DNA of 64,000 nt from a bacterium (GCA_024742665.1 JANSYA010000008.1:124001-188000); one strand, 5' to 3'; counted from the stretch's first letter, positions 1 to 8,900 are shown. Translations and numbers: made by a program. Notes: generated by a model from the letters alone, not told the origin.

Positions 1-1348
1 CGCCGCCCCCGTGGGAAAAGGGCGCGATCGCGGAGCCGAAGCTCGCATCGCTTGTGCCCCCGACCCAGGCGCCGCCGTTGCGAGCCGCGCCTACGGCGGG
101 AGTGTCGATCACATCCGCCCCTGCGCCGCCCACGAAGGTCAGCCAGAGCAACGCGCCTTCCGCGCTGTATCGCGATACGAGAAAGTCCGAGCTGCCGCCG
201 GCAAAGGGCGAGAGCGGCGTTCCGTAGCCGGCCGCGGTAAAGCCGGCCAGGATAATCGAACCGTCGCTTTGCACCGCTCCGCCGTTAAAGCGCTGAACCC
301 CCGAGTTTTCGCCCTGGAAGGTATGGTAGAGATAGGCTCCGTCCGCGCTCAGTTTCACAAGCAGGGCGTCGTCGCTGGCGCCGCCGGAATAGTTTACGAT
401 GGTATTCGGATAGGCCCCCGAGAGGGCGTTGTTCGCGTTGCCGAAGGCGTATAGCTCGTCGCTCGCGGTTCCGGCCAGCCCAAGGAATAAGGTCGAGTTG
501 ACGCCGCCGAAAAAGGAATGGCTGATGGCGTTGCCGTTCGGGCCCAGACGCTGGGCGAAGCCGGCGTCGGCTCCAGGGTTCGGGTGGACGATCAAACTCG
601 TCCCGGCCGCGCCCAGAGCCGGGTTTTGCATACCGCCCGTGATCCAGAAGCCTCCGTCCGAGCGCCGAAAGATGCCCGCTCCCGTATCGTTGCCTGCCGT
701 ACCCTGGTAGGTATGCCAGGCGAGATCGCCTTCTGGACTGACCCGGGCGACCAGAATGTCGTTGCCGCCCTGGTATGCATTGATCGGGGTTCCGAAGGCA
801 GCGGAGGCGTTGCTCAATAGCGTTACGCCTTCTTCGCCGACCGCCAGTTGCGCACCGCCCGAGCCGTTGCTGCGGCCCAGGTAGGTTCCCCAGATGACGC
901 TGCCGTTCGAGTCCAGGCGCAGCAGAAAGACGTTCAGCGTGCCGGCCGCGCCTTCGAAGGCCCGCCGCGGACTGCTGATAAAATCGTCCGCGGCGAACCC
1001 CGCAACGTAGTGTCCACCCGCGCCGTCGGGCTGCGAGTCCAGGCTTACGCTGGCATTGGCGTTGCCGCCCTGGAAGCTGTGCCAGGAATTCGTCGCCGGG
1101 CAGTCGCTAATGCCCCAGGCAAGCAGGCGGCCGTCGCATAACAAATCGTTCGGGGCGCATTCCGTACGCACGCAGGCCGGGGCGACGATCGAGAATGAGA
1201 GCGCCAGAAGCGCCGCCGGTACAGCGCCCGGGATTCTGCGAGCGAGTCGGCAAAAGAATGCCTGCGGAAGCGATTGAGCGGTGCGCCGGAAAAGCGCGAC
1301 GCGGCGCGAGACGGTTTCAGGAAGTGTCAAAGGACGCCGGATCGACAT
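1..1348 (-). CDS. Beta-propeller (SBBP-like) repeat lipoprotein, 3' part outside window
   Basis: The minus strand is open from an ATG at 1348 to the left edge, so the C-terminus is missing. Residues about 41-59 form a hydrophobic stretch ending in APAC, a plausible lipobox with Cys59; the region before it is unusually long for a signal peptide, so the true start may lie further in. The mature part is built from repeats of about 45-60 residues with the pattern D-hydrophobic-V-x-R/K-x-x-x-x-G-x-L-x-W-x-T-Y-x-G (for example DILVARVSPEGDLAWHTYQG and DALLVKLSADGAYLYHTFQG). This is the SBBP beta-propeller pattern common in leptospiral surface proteins. The inferred role is an exported propeller-fold lipoprotein of unknown partner. 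The plus-strand reading frames over it are shadows. Confidence 0.75.
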   Translation of the reverse strand, partial: MSIRRPLTLPETVSRRVALFRRTAQSLPQAFFCRLARRIPGAVPAALLALSFSIVAPACVRTECAPNDLLCDGRLLAWGISDCPATNSWHSFQGGNANASVSLDSQPDGAGGHYVAGFAADDFISSPRRAFEGAAGTLNVFLLRLDSNGSVIWGTYLGRSNGSGGAQLAVGEEGVTLLSNASAAFGTPINAYQGGNDILVARVSPEGDLAWHTYQGTAGNDTGAGIFRRSDGGFWITGGMQNPALGAAGTSLIVHPNPGADAGFAQRLGPNGNAISHSFFGGVNSTLFLGLAGTASDELYAFGNANNALSGAYPNTIVNYSGGASDDALLVKLSADGAYLYHTFQGENSGVQRFNGGAVQSDGSIILAGFTAAGYGTPLSPFAGGSSDFLVSRYSAEGALLWLTFVGGAGADVIDTPAVGAARNGGAWVGGTSDASFGSAIAPFSHGGG

Positions 1349-1433
1349 ACAGGAATGAATCGAAAAAGCCGCTCGCCGCGCTATAAAAAAATCGTCACCG
1401 GCGGGCGTGGAATCTTCACGCTTCCATGAATTC

Positions 1434-2450
1434 TTATTCGCTGACGAGCTGCTTTTGTTCGACGTACCGCCAGGCCGGGTTGGGCTCCGGGGAATCGCCG
1501 TTGATCATCACGGAAAGGGGCGAGCCGTCCGGGAGCTTTTGCGCTGCGATCCAATCAAGAAAGTCGCCGTCGGTGTGGTGTGAATTGCCGAAGCCCGCCA
1601 GCACATAGACGTGTTCGGTTTGTTCGGCCTGCTTGATCTTTTCAACTTCGTACTTGATCCGTTCGGTTTTACCGGCGGCGTAATTGAAAGGCGGCTTGAT
1701 TTGATCGCTCAAAAACTCGCCGTTCATTTCGAGTTCTACGCCCGTGATCCACTCCGGCGGCACGCCCAGGGATTCAGCGGCGCCCCGCACGAAAAAAGTC
1801 GGGCTCGCCGACACGACGCGAGTTTGCACGCCGTTGTGCTGCAGGCGACGGATGATATCGATCGATGACTGGAAATAGTACTTCGTCAGGCGCTGTGCGA
1901 AATGCGCGTCGACGATCGTTTCGAATTCCGATGGCCGTGCGCCGGCAAAAATTTGTGCGATGTACGCGTAGGCCTCGGCGTGGCCTTTGCTTGCCTCCAG
2001 GCGATCGTAGTCCTGCCGATAGCGTGCGAAGCCGTCTTCGCCCAGGTAGCGCGGCGCAATGCCCGCTTCGATCGAAAGCTGTTCCAGGCCTTTGTATTCG
2101 ACCTCGCCGCTCTGCGGATCCGTCAGACCGTCGGTGATATCGCCGTGGATGATCGTGCCGTCGAAGTCCCAGAAGGTTACGAAGACGCACTTTTCTTCGG
2201 CGCAGGGATGGCTGCCCTGGCGTGAATAATTTTCAATATAGAGCCGGGTCTGTTCGATGTGATCGAGAATTTCTTTGGCGTGGGCTTCGTCGGTGATCAT
2301 AGGCGGGGCGCATCCGACAGTCGCGGCGAAGGTCAATCCAAGCGCGGCGCTCAGAGCCAGCGCGGTCGGCAGCCGCGAAAGCGAGACGGTCCACCTGCGA
2401 GAGCTTTGCACGGCGCGTGCGATAGAGTGGGGGACCGGTGCTGAATTCAT
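1434..2450 (-). CDS. HAD-superfamily (SerB-like class IB) phosphatase lipoprotein
   Basis: A 338-residue protein. After a basic N-terminus, a hydrophobic stretch (about 27-46) ends in TVGC, a lipobox with Cys47, so it is probably a periplasm-facing lipoprotein. The HAD motif I DFDGT lies at residues 95-99 and carries both catalytic aspartates. Motif II is in VSASPTFFV, and the late acidic motif is in GFGNSHHTDGDF. The long helical cap between motifs I and II fits class IB, the phosphoserine phosphatase group. The substrate is unknown. A membrane-anchored member suggests periplasmic dephosphorylation or nutrient scavenging. It stands alone, separated by about 85 bp from the truncated gene on its left and 60 bp from the gene on its right, all on the minus strand. 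Confidence 0.8.
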   Translation of the reverse strand: MNSAPVPHSIARAVQSSRRWTVSLSRLPTALALSAALGLTFAATVGCAPPMITDEAHAKEILDHIEQTRLYIENYSRQGSHPCAEEKCVFVTFWDFDGTIIHGDITDGLTDPQSGEVEYKGLEQLSIEAGIAPRYLGEDGFARYRQDYDRLEASKGHAEAYAYIAQIFAGARPSEFETIVDAHFAQRLTKYYFQSSIDIIRRLQHNGVQTRVVSASPTFFVRGAAESLGVPPEWITGVELEMNGEFLSDQIKPPFNYAAGKTERIKYEVEKIKQAEQTEHVYVLAGFGNSHHTDGDFLDWIAAQKLPDGSPLSVMINGDSPEPNPAWRYVEQKQLVSE

Positions 2451-2512
2451 GACGGATACCCGGGTTAAATGTCGGAGCGTGGATGGGCGGTCAAATCAAA
2501 AGCGTTCGGATT

Positions 2513-3619
2513 TTAGCGTACTCGAACCAGAGTCAAATACGACAGGGCGCCGGCCAGACCGCCGCCGACCAGAGCCGGCACGGAAGCCGAGGCCTCGCCG
2601 AATATAAAATAGCCCGGCAGGTACAATAGAAACCAGATCCCGGCGAAACCCCAGGCGGGCGTGTTGATATAGGGCGAGATCAGGGGCAGCGGTAAAATCG
2701 CCCCCATACGCGCGTAGGGAAAGCGCAGAGTATAGGCGACGATCAGAGCGCACACCAGTGGTTCGATCCCGGTCAGCAGCGGGCCGTCCCATTGGTAAAA
2801 AGCGGCGTGTCCCAGCGCTCCCGCCAGGATCGACAGGAGGACCAGCAGCGATGATTTTTTACGCCCGATCAGATCTTCCAGATCGTCGCCGAAGAGCACG
2901 AGCATATAAATATTCACAGCCAGAGATATCAGGCCGGGATGCACGCTCACGTAGCTGAAGAGGGTGACGCCGCCGAAGCGCAGGGCTGCGGAAGGATCGA
3001 AGGCGTAGAGTTCCCTGGCCGCATCCAGGTCGATAAAATTGATCAGCGACAGAAGCAAGGCGCCCGCGGCCATTAAATAAGTCAACAGGGGAACGCCGCG
3101 CGGGCCGCCGCTCATCTGAATTGGAATGCCGAGTAAGAAAGGAAATTTGCGCCAGTTATCGGGAATGGAAAGCTGCGACTCGTTGCGGACTTCGCTTAGC
3201 TCTTGATTCAATTCCTCGACGTGGTCTTTGTAGTAGTCGATTCGCTCTTCGAGGGTTTCGATTTTATTCGCTTCGAATTCATTTTCGAAATATACGAAAG
3301 GGCGCACAGTATCGGCCGTCGTCAGGCTTTCGAACTCCAGCCGGTCGAACCAGACGAACTGGCAGCGGCGGCACACGTCCAGGACGATTCGACGCACGGC
3401 GGTTTCGTCCATATCCTGCCGGCAAATGCTGCAGGGGCGACCGGGGTGCGGCCAGGTCGTTTCTTTGTTGGCCCACAGTTCGTTCGCCAGCGCCGGCTGG
3501 AGTCCGCGCCTGAGTACCGGCATACTGGCCAGACTGCCGCCGCAGGAGCGACAGGCCCACAGGTAGCCGTCCTTCGAAGCGCCACGCACGAGGCGAATTT
3601 GACAGGTCGGGCAGTGCAT
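2513..3619 (-). CDS. Double zinc-ribbon protein with catalytically dead rhomboid-like membrane domain
   Basis: A 368-residue protein. The N-terminus has two zinc-ribbon-like cysteine sets (C3/C6/C23/C26 and C63/C66/C83/C86, TFIIB-type). A coiled coil follows at about 118-147. The C-terminal half (about 175-365) is a six-helix membrane domain resembling rhomboid proteases: the HxxxxHLxxN segment appears as VHPGLISLAVN (His227, Asn236). However, the GxSG serine motif reads GIEPL (284-288), and the last-helix A-H-x-G-G motif reads ALVGGGLAG, with leucine for histidine. Serine and histidine are therefore both absent, and it should be a pseudo-protease that binds rather than cuts membrane proteins. 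It starts 7 bp downstream of the nadE stop, so the two are probably co-transcribed. Confidence 0.75.
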   Translation of the reverse strand: MHCPTCQIRLVRGASKDGYLWACRSCGGSLASMPVLRRGLQPALANELWANKETTWPHPGRPCSICRQDMDETAVRRIVLDVCRRCQFVWFDRLEFESLTTADTVRPFVYFENEFEANKIETLEERIDYYKDHVEELNQELSEVRNESQLSIPDNWRKFPFLLGIPIQMSGGPRGVPLLTYLMAAGALLLSLINFIDLDAARELYAFDPSAALRFGGVTLFSYVSVHPGLISLAVNIYMLVLFGDDLEDLIGRKKSSLLVLLSILAGALGHAAFYQWDGPLLTGIEPLVCALIVAYTLRFPYARMGAILPLPLISPYINTPAWGFAGIWFLLYLPGYFIFGEASASVPALVGGGLAGALSYLTLVRVR

Positions 3620-3626
3620 ACGAAAC

Positions 3627-5819
3627 TCAGTCTCCGTCCGGGGCGCTTCGATTGGCCGCGCTGTCGCGCATGAGTTCGCGCAGCTCGTCGGCGTAGGCGC
3701 CGCTCAGAATCGGGAAGCGACACCAGGTGCGCGGATCCAGATTTAGATCGTCCAGGTGAAAGGCCGGCGCGTAGCGTTCGCGCTTCCACTGATTGCGCGA
3801 CCAGAGCTCGAAAAAGCGGCGCACGTACACGCGCAGAGTTTCCGGATCGGGGCGACTGGCTTCAGACTCGTGACTATGGCGCGCGCATAAAATTTCAAGA
3901 ACTTCCGCCGGGGATTTTCGATCGCGGATGGCCAGCTTTTCGATTTCGTCGAGCAGGGGATAGGGCATCAAATCGCTTTCGTCGGTCTGCTTTTGTTCAA
4001 GCGGTCTTAGTTCGGCTGTCGGCGCCTGGGCGGTAATATGACTCAGTTCGGGGATCGGGCCGAGCAGCGGATCGCCGGTGCTTTCCATGAAACGCAGCCA
4101 GTGCTGAACGAAGGCTTTGTCGACTCCGGCGATCGGAGCGAGTCCCCCGGAGGTGTCGCCGTCCATTGTGGCGTAGCCCACGGCGGCTTCGCTGCGATTG
4201 CTGGTCGTAATCAAAAGACTGCCGGTCGTATTGGCGAGCATCCAGGCCATCGGCGAACGCACGCGGGCCTGGATATTCTGTAGCGCAAGATCGTCCGTAT
4301 CCCAGTCCAGCTTGCGTCCGAGCACATTTTCTTCCAGACGTTTACGATAGCCGTCCATCAGCTCCTGCACCTGGACTTCGGAGTGGGCGCTGCCGGTCGC
4401 CAGAGCGATGGCTGCCGCCGCGCTGCGAGTCGTTTCGCTGCTCTGGTCGGTGCCCTGGTAAATCGTAAATAACATGCGCTTCGAAATTTGCGCTACCGTT
4501 TCGTTGATCGGATCGTTCAGCTGCAGGTTCTTCCAGAGATCCGTGCGGCCCAGGCGGTCCAGTGCCGCCTTCGCGCCCAGTTCGTCGACAGCGCGAGCGA
4601 ACATCCGTTGCACCAGGATCGCGCAGGCCGCCGAGTCGGCGCCGCCGGAAAGCGATATGACGAAGCCTTTGCTGTGGGACTTTCGGAGATAGTCGAAGAG
4701 GCCGAGGGTCGTGGCGTATAAAAATTGCAGCTCTTTCGAAGGCGACTCCGGGCCGACGTGGCTGCTGCGGGCCGGAGTCGCGCTCTGTTCCGTATCTGGC
4801 GCATCGCCCGCATCGGTGGATTCGAAGCCGATTCTGGTCGCGGGCGAACGAGCCCCCGCGCGAGTTTGCGATTCGGGCGGATCCAGGCGTACAATCGGAT
4901 TTTGATCTTCGATCAACGCTTCGGATTCGGGATCCGCCTGATCCAGATGCGAATAGAAGCGTGAGCGGTGAACCCGGCTGCGATTCAGGTCGAGCGGGAC
5001 TTCATTGATGATATGATCCGCAAAAGAAAAACCGCCGTTTTCGAGCAGGGCTTCGCCCCCCGCCGCCACGATGCTGTGGCCGTCGTAAATCATGCGGCCG
5101 GCTTCGCAGCCCAGTAAGTTTACCTGAGCATAAATTACGCTCAGGGCTCGCGAACTTTCCAGAGCGATCTGGCGGCGGACTTTGTACTTGTCGAAGGCGA
5201 AGTGCGACGCGTTGGGATTCAGAATGATTTCCACGCCGCGTTTTAGATGCAGGAGGGCGGGGCGTCGGGCGACCCAGGCGTCCTCGCAAATTTCCACGGC
5301 GATGCGCACGCCCCGGTGTTCGATCAATAGCGGGCCGAAGGGCACGATTGCCCCGCTGGCCTGCGAGGAACCGGAACGGCGGTCGTCATGGTATTCCCGC
5401 TGGTGAAGATCGCGGTCGGCGACGAACCAGCGCGGTTCGTAGTGCACGCCGTCGCCGGCCAGATTGCGTTTGGGCACGAGGCCCTGAACGCGCCCATCCC
5501 GCAGAAAGGCGGTGCAGTTATAAATGCGATCATCGCGGCGGACAGGGAGGCCCACGGCGACCAAGGTTCCCGGCAGTTTCGCATGAGCGGTCTTTGCGAT
5601 TTGCCGCAGGCTGTCATACGAACGGCGGGCGACATCTTCGGAATGAAAGGCGTCTTCGCAGCCATAGCCGGAAACGCAGAGCTCCGGGAATAAAACCACA
5701 TCCGGCCGGTGCGCGAAGTTCAGGAAATCATTGAAGGCCGCTGTAATGCGCGCTCGATTCCCCGACCAGTCCAGGGGGATCTGATTGATTGCGACAGTGG
5801 CCAGGCGAAAGGCGGGCAT
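3627..5819 (-). CDS. nadE: Glutamine-dependent NAD(+) synthetase
   Basis: A 730-residue two-domain enzyme that amidates nicotinic acid adenine dinucleotide to NAD+ with glutamine as nitrogen donor. The N-terminal nitrilase-type glutaminase carries its catalytic triad as Glu46 (FPELCVSGYG), Lys117 (VPKRNL) and Cys178 (VEICEDAW). A variable linker (about 305-360) precedes the synthetase domain, whose PP-loop SGGADS is at 391-396; TSNRSEAAVGY and GGLAPIAGVDK belong to the substrate site. Length and domain order fit the large glutaminase-fused NadE. The ATG at 5819 gives the expected N-terminus. The purQ stop codon lies 13 bp upstream, so purS-purQ-nadE and the pseudo-rhomboid gene may form one transcription unit. 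Confidence 0.95.
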   Translation of the reverse strand: MPAFRLATVAINQIPLDWSGNRARITAAFNDFLNFAHRPDVVLFPELCVSGYGCEDAFHSEDVARRSYDSLRQIAKTAHAKLPGTLVAVGLPVRRDDRIYNCTAFLRDGRVQGLVPKRNLAGDGVHYEPRWFVADRDLHQREYHDDRRSGSSQASGAIVPFGPLLIEHRGVRIAVEICEDAWVARRPALLHLKRGVEIILNPNASHFAFDKYKVRRQIALESSRALSVIYAQVNLLGCEAGRMIYDGHSIVAAGGEALLENGGFSFADHIINEVPLDLNRSRVHRSRFYSHLDQADPESEALIEDQNPIVRLDPPESQTRAGARSPATRIGFESTDAGDAPDTEQSATPARSSHVGPESPSKELQFLYATTLGLFDYLRKSHSKGFVISLSGGADSAACAILVQRMFARAVDELGAKAALDRLGRTDLWKNLQLNDPINETVAQISKRMLFTIYQGTDQSSETTRSAAAAIALATGSAHSEVQVQELMDGYRKRLEENVLGRKLDWDTDDLALQNIQARVRSPMAWMLANTTGSLLITTSNRSEAAVGYATMDGDTSGGLAPIAGVDKAFVQHWLRFMESTGDPLLGPIPELSHITAQAPTAELRPLEQKQTDESDLMPYPLLDEIEKLAIRDRKSPAEVLEILCARHSHESEASRPDPETLRVYVRRFFELWSRNQWKRERYAPAFHLDDLNLDPRTWCRFPILSGAYADELRELMRDSAANRSAPDGD

Positions 5820-5832
5820 GGTCGACGAGTTC

Positions 5833-6555
5833 CTACACAGCCGCTGCGCAGCGGGCCAGCAAAGATTTTAGAATCGCATGGCCGTCGGTGTGCGCAGCGT
5901 CTGCGCTTGCGTCGCCTCCGATCGCCGGGTCCAGAGTGGTCGTCAGGGGATCCGTTGCGCGTTCGGGGTGCGGCATCATACCCAGCACACGACCGCCTGA
6001 GTCGCTGACTCCCGCGATGCTTTCAATGGAACCGTTGGGATTTTCAACGTAGCGGAAAGCGATCTGTTCGCGATCCTGCATTTCTTTTAGCACGTCTGGA
6101 TCCACGCGATAGTTCCCGTCGCTATGGGATACGGGAATGCGATATCTTCGGCCGGCGCCATTGGCAGCCAGATCGGCGGCGAAGGGGTTGGCCGGATTCC
6201 AATCCAGCTCCACGTCTTTGCAAATGTGTTTGAGGCTCTGGTTGCGAATCAATGCGCCGGGCAGCAGGCCCGCTTCGCATAAAATCTGAAAGCCGTTGCA
6301 AATCCCCAGGGCCGCGCCGCCGCGCTTTACGTGTTCAACGAGAGACTGCATGGCCGGCGCCACTCGCGCGATCGCTCCCGCCCGGAGATAATCGCCGTAG
6401 GAAAAGCCGCCGGGCACCACGATCAAATCGAAGTTTTCCGTAACGGCTTCGCGGTGCCAGAGCATGCTGACTTGCGCCTGGAAAAAATTCTCAAGGACGT
6501 ACTGCATGTCCCGGTCGCAGTTCGAACCGGGGAAGGTGATGATGCCGGCTTTCAC
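5833..6555 (-). CDS. purQ: Phosphoribosylformylglycinamidine synthase, glutaminase subunit
   Basis: A 240-residue class I glutamine amidotransferase that supplies ammonia to the FGAM synthase complex PurLQS in purine synthesis. The N-terminus MKAGIITFPGSNCDRD is characteristic. The nucleophile cysteine is in ALGICNGFQIL, and the catalytic His-Glu pair is in MMPHPERA near the C-terminus. Its ATG overlaps the purS stop by four bases (ATGA at 6552-6555), which implies translational coupling. The large subunit PurL is not in the window. Confidence 0.95.
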   Translation of the reverse strand: MKAGIITFPGSNCDRDMQYVLENFFQAQVSMLWHREAVTENFDLIVVPGGFSYGDYLRAGAIARVAPAMQSLVEHVKRGGAALGICNGFQILCEAGLLPGALIRNQSLKHICKDVELDWNPANPFAADLAANGAGRRYRIPVSHSDGNYRVDPDVLKEMQDREQIAFRYVENPNGSIESIAGVSDSGGRVLGMMPHPERATDPLTTTLDPAIGGDASADAAHTDGHAILKSLLARCAAAV

Positions 6556-6815
6556 TGAACCGGCTCCAGTTCGAAGTCGAAGGTTTCGATGACCGGATTG
6601 GCCAGCAGCTTATCGCAGTAAACCCGCACCTTCTGTTCGGCGGCGCCTTTATCGGCTTCGTCGACGCGGACTTCGATGTATTTTCCGACCCGCACGTCGG
6701 CGACCTCTTTGTGCTCCAGATTGTGCAGGGCGTGGATGACGGCCTGCCCCTGGGGGTCGAGGATGGATTCTTTGAGTTTGATATAAATGCGCGCGAGATA
6801 CATGGGCAGGAACAT
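6552..6815 (-). CDS. purS: Phosphoribosylformylglycinamidine synthase subunit PurS
   Basis: An 87-residue protein, the small structural subunit that bridges PurL and PurQ. The core is ARIYIKLKESILDPQGQAV, followed by LHNLEHKEVADVRVGKYIEV and a C-terminal LLANPVIETFDFEL, all typical of PurS. The ATG at 6815 is preferred because GGGAA lies just before it; the in-frame ATG at 6803 is a reasonable alternative and starts nearer the usual PurS N-terminus. The frame stays open further upstream, but nothing there resembles PurS. Coupled to purQ by a 4-bp overlap. Confidence 0.92.
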   Translation of the reverse strand: MFLPMYLARIYIKLKESILDPQGQAVIHALHNLEHKEVADVRVGKYIEVRVDEADKGAAEQKVRVYCDKLLANPVIETFDFELEPVQ

Positions 6816-6926
6816 ATTTTTCCCGGGTGATTGCCGTGCAAATCTATTTCCCCTGAATTTTCCGGGCCCGGTTCCGGGAATCCGGCGGTAATCTGGAGGG
6901 GGTGTAGCGGCCGATGATAATAGCAG

Positions 6927-7592
6927 ATGAGCGTTTTGAAGCGATTGAGTCCGGGATATTCCCGGAGCCAGATGCTGGCGGCCTGCGTGGTTGGCTTGCT
7001 GCTGCTGGGTTCCACCGTCTGGCTGGACGCGTCCTTTGCCGGGCCGGCGAACGAGCGCTTTCTGGATTCCGGAGACGGCACGGTGATCGACCGCAGCACC
7101 GGTCTGCGGTGGCAGAAGTGCAGCTACGGCCAGCGCTATCGCGGGGGGCTCTGCTCGGGGGAGGCTCTGCGGGTGCGCTGGCACGATGCGGTGCGCCTGT
7201 GTCGGGCGCTGGCGAAGCCGGAGCAGGGTGGGGATGCCGCGGACGCCGGTAGTCCAGGAGCGGGGTCGCCGACGGGACTTGCCGCTGACGGCGGCGACTG
7301 GCAGCTGCCCGTGCAAAAGGATCTGGAGAGTCTGCTGGTCTATCGGCCGGACGGCGCCAGGCCCTTCATCGATCTCGACTATTTTCCGTCTTCGTATCCG
7401 CTGCGCTACTGGTCGGGCAGTTCACAGATCGACGCCCGGGGCACTTCGGGCGTGGTCGTGAATTTTCTGGAAGGCACGGTCTACGCCGAACGGGCCGGCA
7501 TCGGCGAATCCGACGGCAAGAACTATGTGCGCTGCGTTGACGTCGGTCGGCGGGCTGCGGCCAGCATTTCAGCTTTCATCGAACGCAGATAA
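6927..7592 (+). CDS. Exported DUF1566 (Lcl C-terminal-like) protein
   Basis: A 221-residue protein with a positively charged start and a hydrophobic segment at about 17-37 (ACVVGLLLLGSTVWLDASFA), read as a signal peptide. The mature part shows the DUF1566 pattern: a GDGTVIDRSTGLRWQKCSYG opening, a central W-x-L-P element (DWQLPVQKDLESLL), a YWSGSSQ motif and the ending KNYVRCVD. Such domains occur in secreted and lipoprotein contexts in spirochaetes; the function is not known. It diverges from purS, with about 110 bp between them. Its last 70 bp overlap the 3' end of the tetR gene on the opposite strand. Confidence 0.75.
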   Translation: MSVLKRLSPGYSRSQMLAACVVGLLLLGSTVWLDASFAGPANERFLDSGDGTVIDRSTGLRWQKCSYGQRYRGGLCSGEALRVRWHDAVRLCRALAKPEQGGDAADAGSPGAGSPTGLAADGGDWQLPVQKDLESLLVYRPDGARPFIDLDYFPSSYPLRYWSGSSQIDARGTSGVVVNFLEGTVYAERAGIGESDGKNYVRCVDVGRRAAASISAFIERR

Positions 7593-8212
7593 GCGTCGTT
7601 GCCCGTCAGGCGATAGAGCTGTGCGCTGCCTTCGTAAATCTTCAGGAACTGAATCGCGATGCTCTCCGGGGAGGCGGAAAGCGGAGTGCCGCCTTCGCGG
7701 TCCCGCTCGCCGCGCAAGAAATCGGCCAGCACCCCCAGCCAGCCGTCTATGATGGATCGCAGCAGCGCCGCCTGGCGCTCATCCGGTTCCGGCACCTGGC
7801 CGCGAAAATTGGCGAGCGGGCAGCCGTAAAATCGCCCCTGGCGCACTTCGCGCAAAGTGAAATTGACCCACGATTGCGCGAAGCTTTCGAGATTGGATGC
7901 GCGCGCGCCGCCCGTCGGGCCGGCCTGCGCTCGCTCCGTCAGACGGGCGAGGAGGGCGTGAAAGTACTCGCCGCGCATTTCCAAATAGGCCAGGGCCAGG
8001 TCTTCTTTGGTTTCGAAATACCGATAGAAGCTCGCCTTATGAGTGCCGGACTCGGCGATGACCTGATTGATGCCGGTCACGCTATATCCCTGGCGATAAA
8101 AAAGTTCCGCCGCGGTTTCCAGCAGACGTTCCCGGGGGCCCGCTTTGCTTTTTTTTGCGGATCGTTTTTTCGGTGCAGACGCGCTCACGATTCTTTTTCC
8201 GGCGCGGCACAT
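7523..8212 (-). CDS. TetR/AcrR family transcriptional regulator
   Basis: A 229-residue protein. After a lysine-rich tail, the helix-turn-helix spans about residues 25-75 (RERLLETAAELFYRQGYSV, then SFYRYFETKEDLALAYL). The C-terminal ligand-binding part is helical and resembles the TetR_C group found with YcdC/AcrR-type regulators. The ATG is at 8212; a GTG at 8189 preceded by GGAAAAAG is an alternative start that would remove part of the basic tail. It is divergent from the GST gene across 64 bp holding a 16-bp palindrome, so it probably represses itself and the GST gene in response to an unknown small molecule. Confidence 0.9.
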   Translation of the reverse strand: MCRAGKRIVSASAPKKRSAKKSKAGPRERLLETAAELFYRQGYSVTGINQVIAESGTHKASFYRYFETKEDLALAYLEMRGEYFHALLARLTERAQAGPTGGARASNLESFAQSWVNFTLREVRQGRFYGCPLANFRGQVPEPDERQAALLRSIIDGWLGVLADFLRGERDREGGTPLSASPESIAIQFLKIYEGSAQLYRLTGNDAYLRSMKAEMLAAARRPTSTQRT

Positions 8213-8241
8213 TCGCCGCGCGCCATCCAGTCAATATTGAA

Positions 8242-8257
8242 TAGACAAATATGTCTA
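8242..8257. promoter_or_regulatory. Candidate TetR operator between tetR and GST genes
   Basis: A perfect inverted repeat TAGACA-AATA-TGTCTA, with 6-bp arms and a 4-bp spacer, in the 64-bp divergent intergenic region. Size and position are those of a TetR-family operator that would control both genes. Confidence 0.7.
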
Positions 8258-8276
8258 CCCGATTCATACCGGGAAG

Positions 8277-8900
8277 ATGCAGCTCTATATTCATCCAAAT
8301 TCAACCTACAGTCGGCGGGTCCTGATGGCGGCCCATGAAAAGGGAATCTACGACGAACACATTGCGCCCGGCCTGCAAATCGTGGCGATGGAAAAGCTGG
8401 CTCACAAGAAGAAGGATTATCTGGCCGTGAATCCCTACGGTCGGGTGCCGGCTCTGCGCCTGGACAGCTCGCGCTGTCTATTCGAATCGAACGTCATCCT
8501 CGAATATTTGGAAGAAGTATTTCCGCAGCCGGCTCTGCTGCCGGCGGACCCGTACGCGCGCGCCGACGTGCGCCGCCACATGTTGCTTGCGGACATTGAA
8601 TTCGGCCGACCCATGGGCGTGATCATTTTTCCGAAACGATATTTGCCCGAAGCGAAGTGGAAGCTCGACGATATGGCCGCCGCCGCGAAACAGATCAAGC
8701 GCCACTTCAAGCAGCTGAGCGCTGAGCTGGGCGATCGGCAGTTTCTGACCGGCGATCAGCTGACCCTGGCGGACCTGAGCTACGCACCCTTTCTTCAGTT
8801 TCGCGCTCTGACCGATTTGGAGATTCCGGAAAATATCGAAGCCTGGACCGGCCGTCTGCTGGCTCGCGATAGCGCGCAGGCGACCGTGCCGTCGCAATAA
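8277..8900 (+). CDS. Glutathione S-transferase family protein
   Basis: A 207-residue GST-fold protein. The N-terminal thioredoxin-like domain (about 1-78) starts MQLYIHPNSTYSRRVLMA, where Ser/Tyr near position 9-11 could be the catalytic residue. It contains the cis-proline element NPYGRVPAL and the glutathione-binding FESNVILEYL. The helical C-terminal domain has the folding N-cap motif in LTLADLSYAPF. It would conjugate or reduce electrophiles, or work as a stringent-starvation-like GST; the substrate is unknown. GGGAAG precedes the ATG. Divergent pairing with a TetR regulator suggests inducible detoxification. Confidence 0.88.
   Translation: MQLYIHPNSTYSRRVLMAAHEKGIYDEHIAPGLQIVAMEKLAHKKKDYLAVNPYGRVPALRLDSSRCLFESNVILEYLEEVFPQPALLPADPYARADVRRHMLLADIEFGRPMGVIIFPKRYLPEAKWKLDDMAAAAKQIKRHFKQLSAELGDRQFLTGDQLTLADLSYAPFLQFRALTDLEIPENIEAWTGRLLARDSAQATVPSQ

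Noticed and set aside
1..1386. Several plus-strand open frames of 60-147 codons at the left edge
   Set aside because: They overlap a continuous minus-strand frame encoding a coherent repeat lipoprotein, and their own sequence is arginine/alanine shadow without domain character.
6552..7316. A longer 254-codon version of purS
   Set aside because: The extra 167 residues are antisense to the DUF1566 gene and unrelated to PurS; the conserved protein begins at 6815 or 6803.
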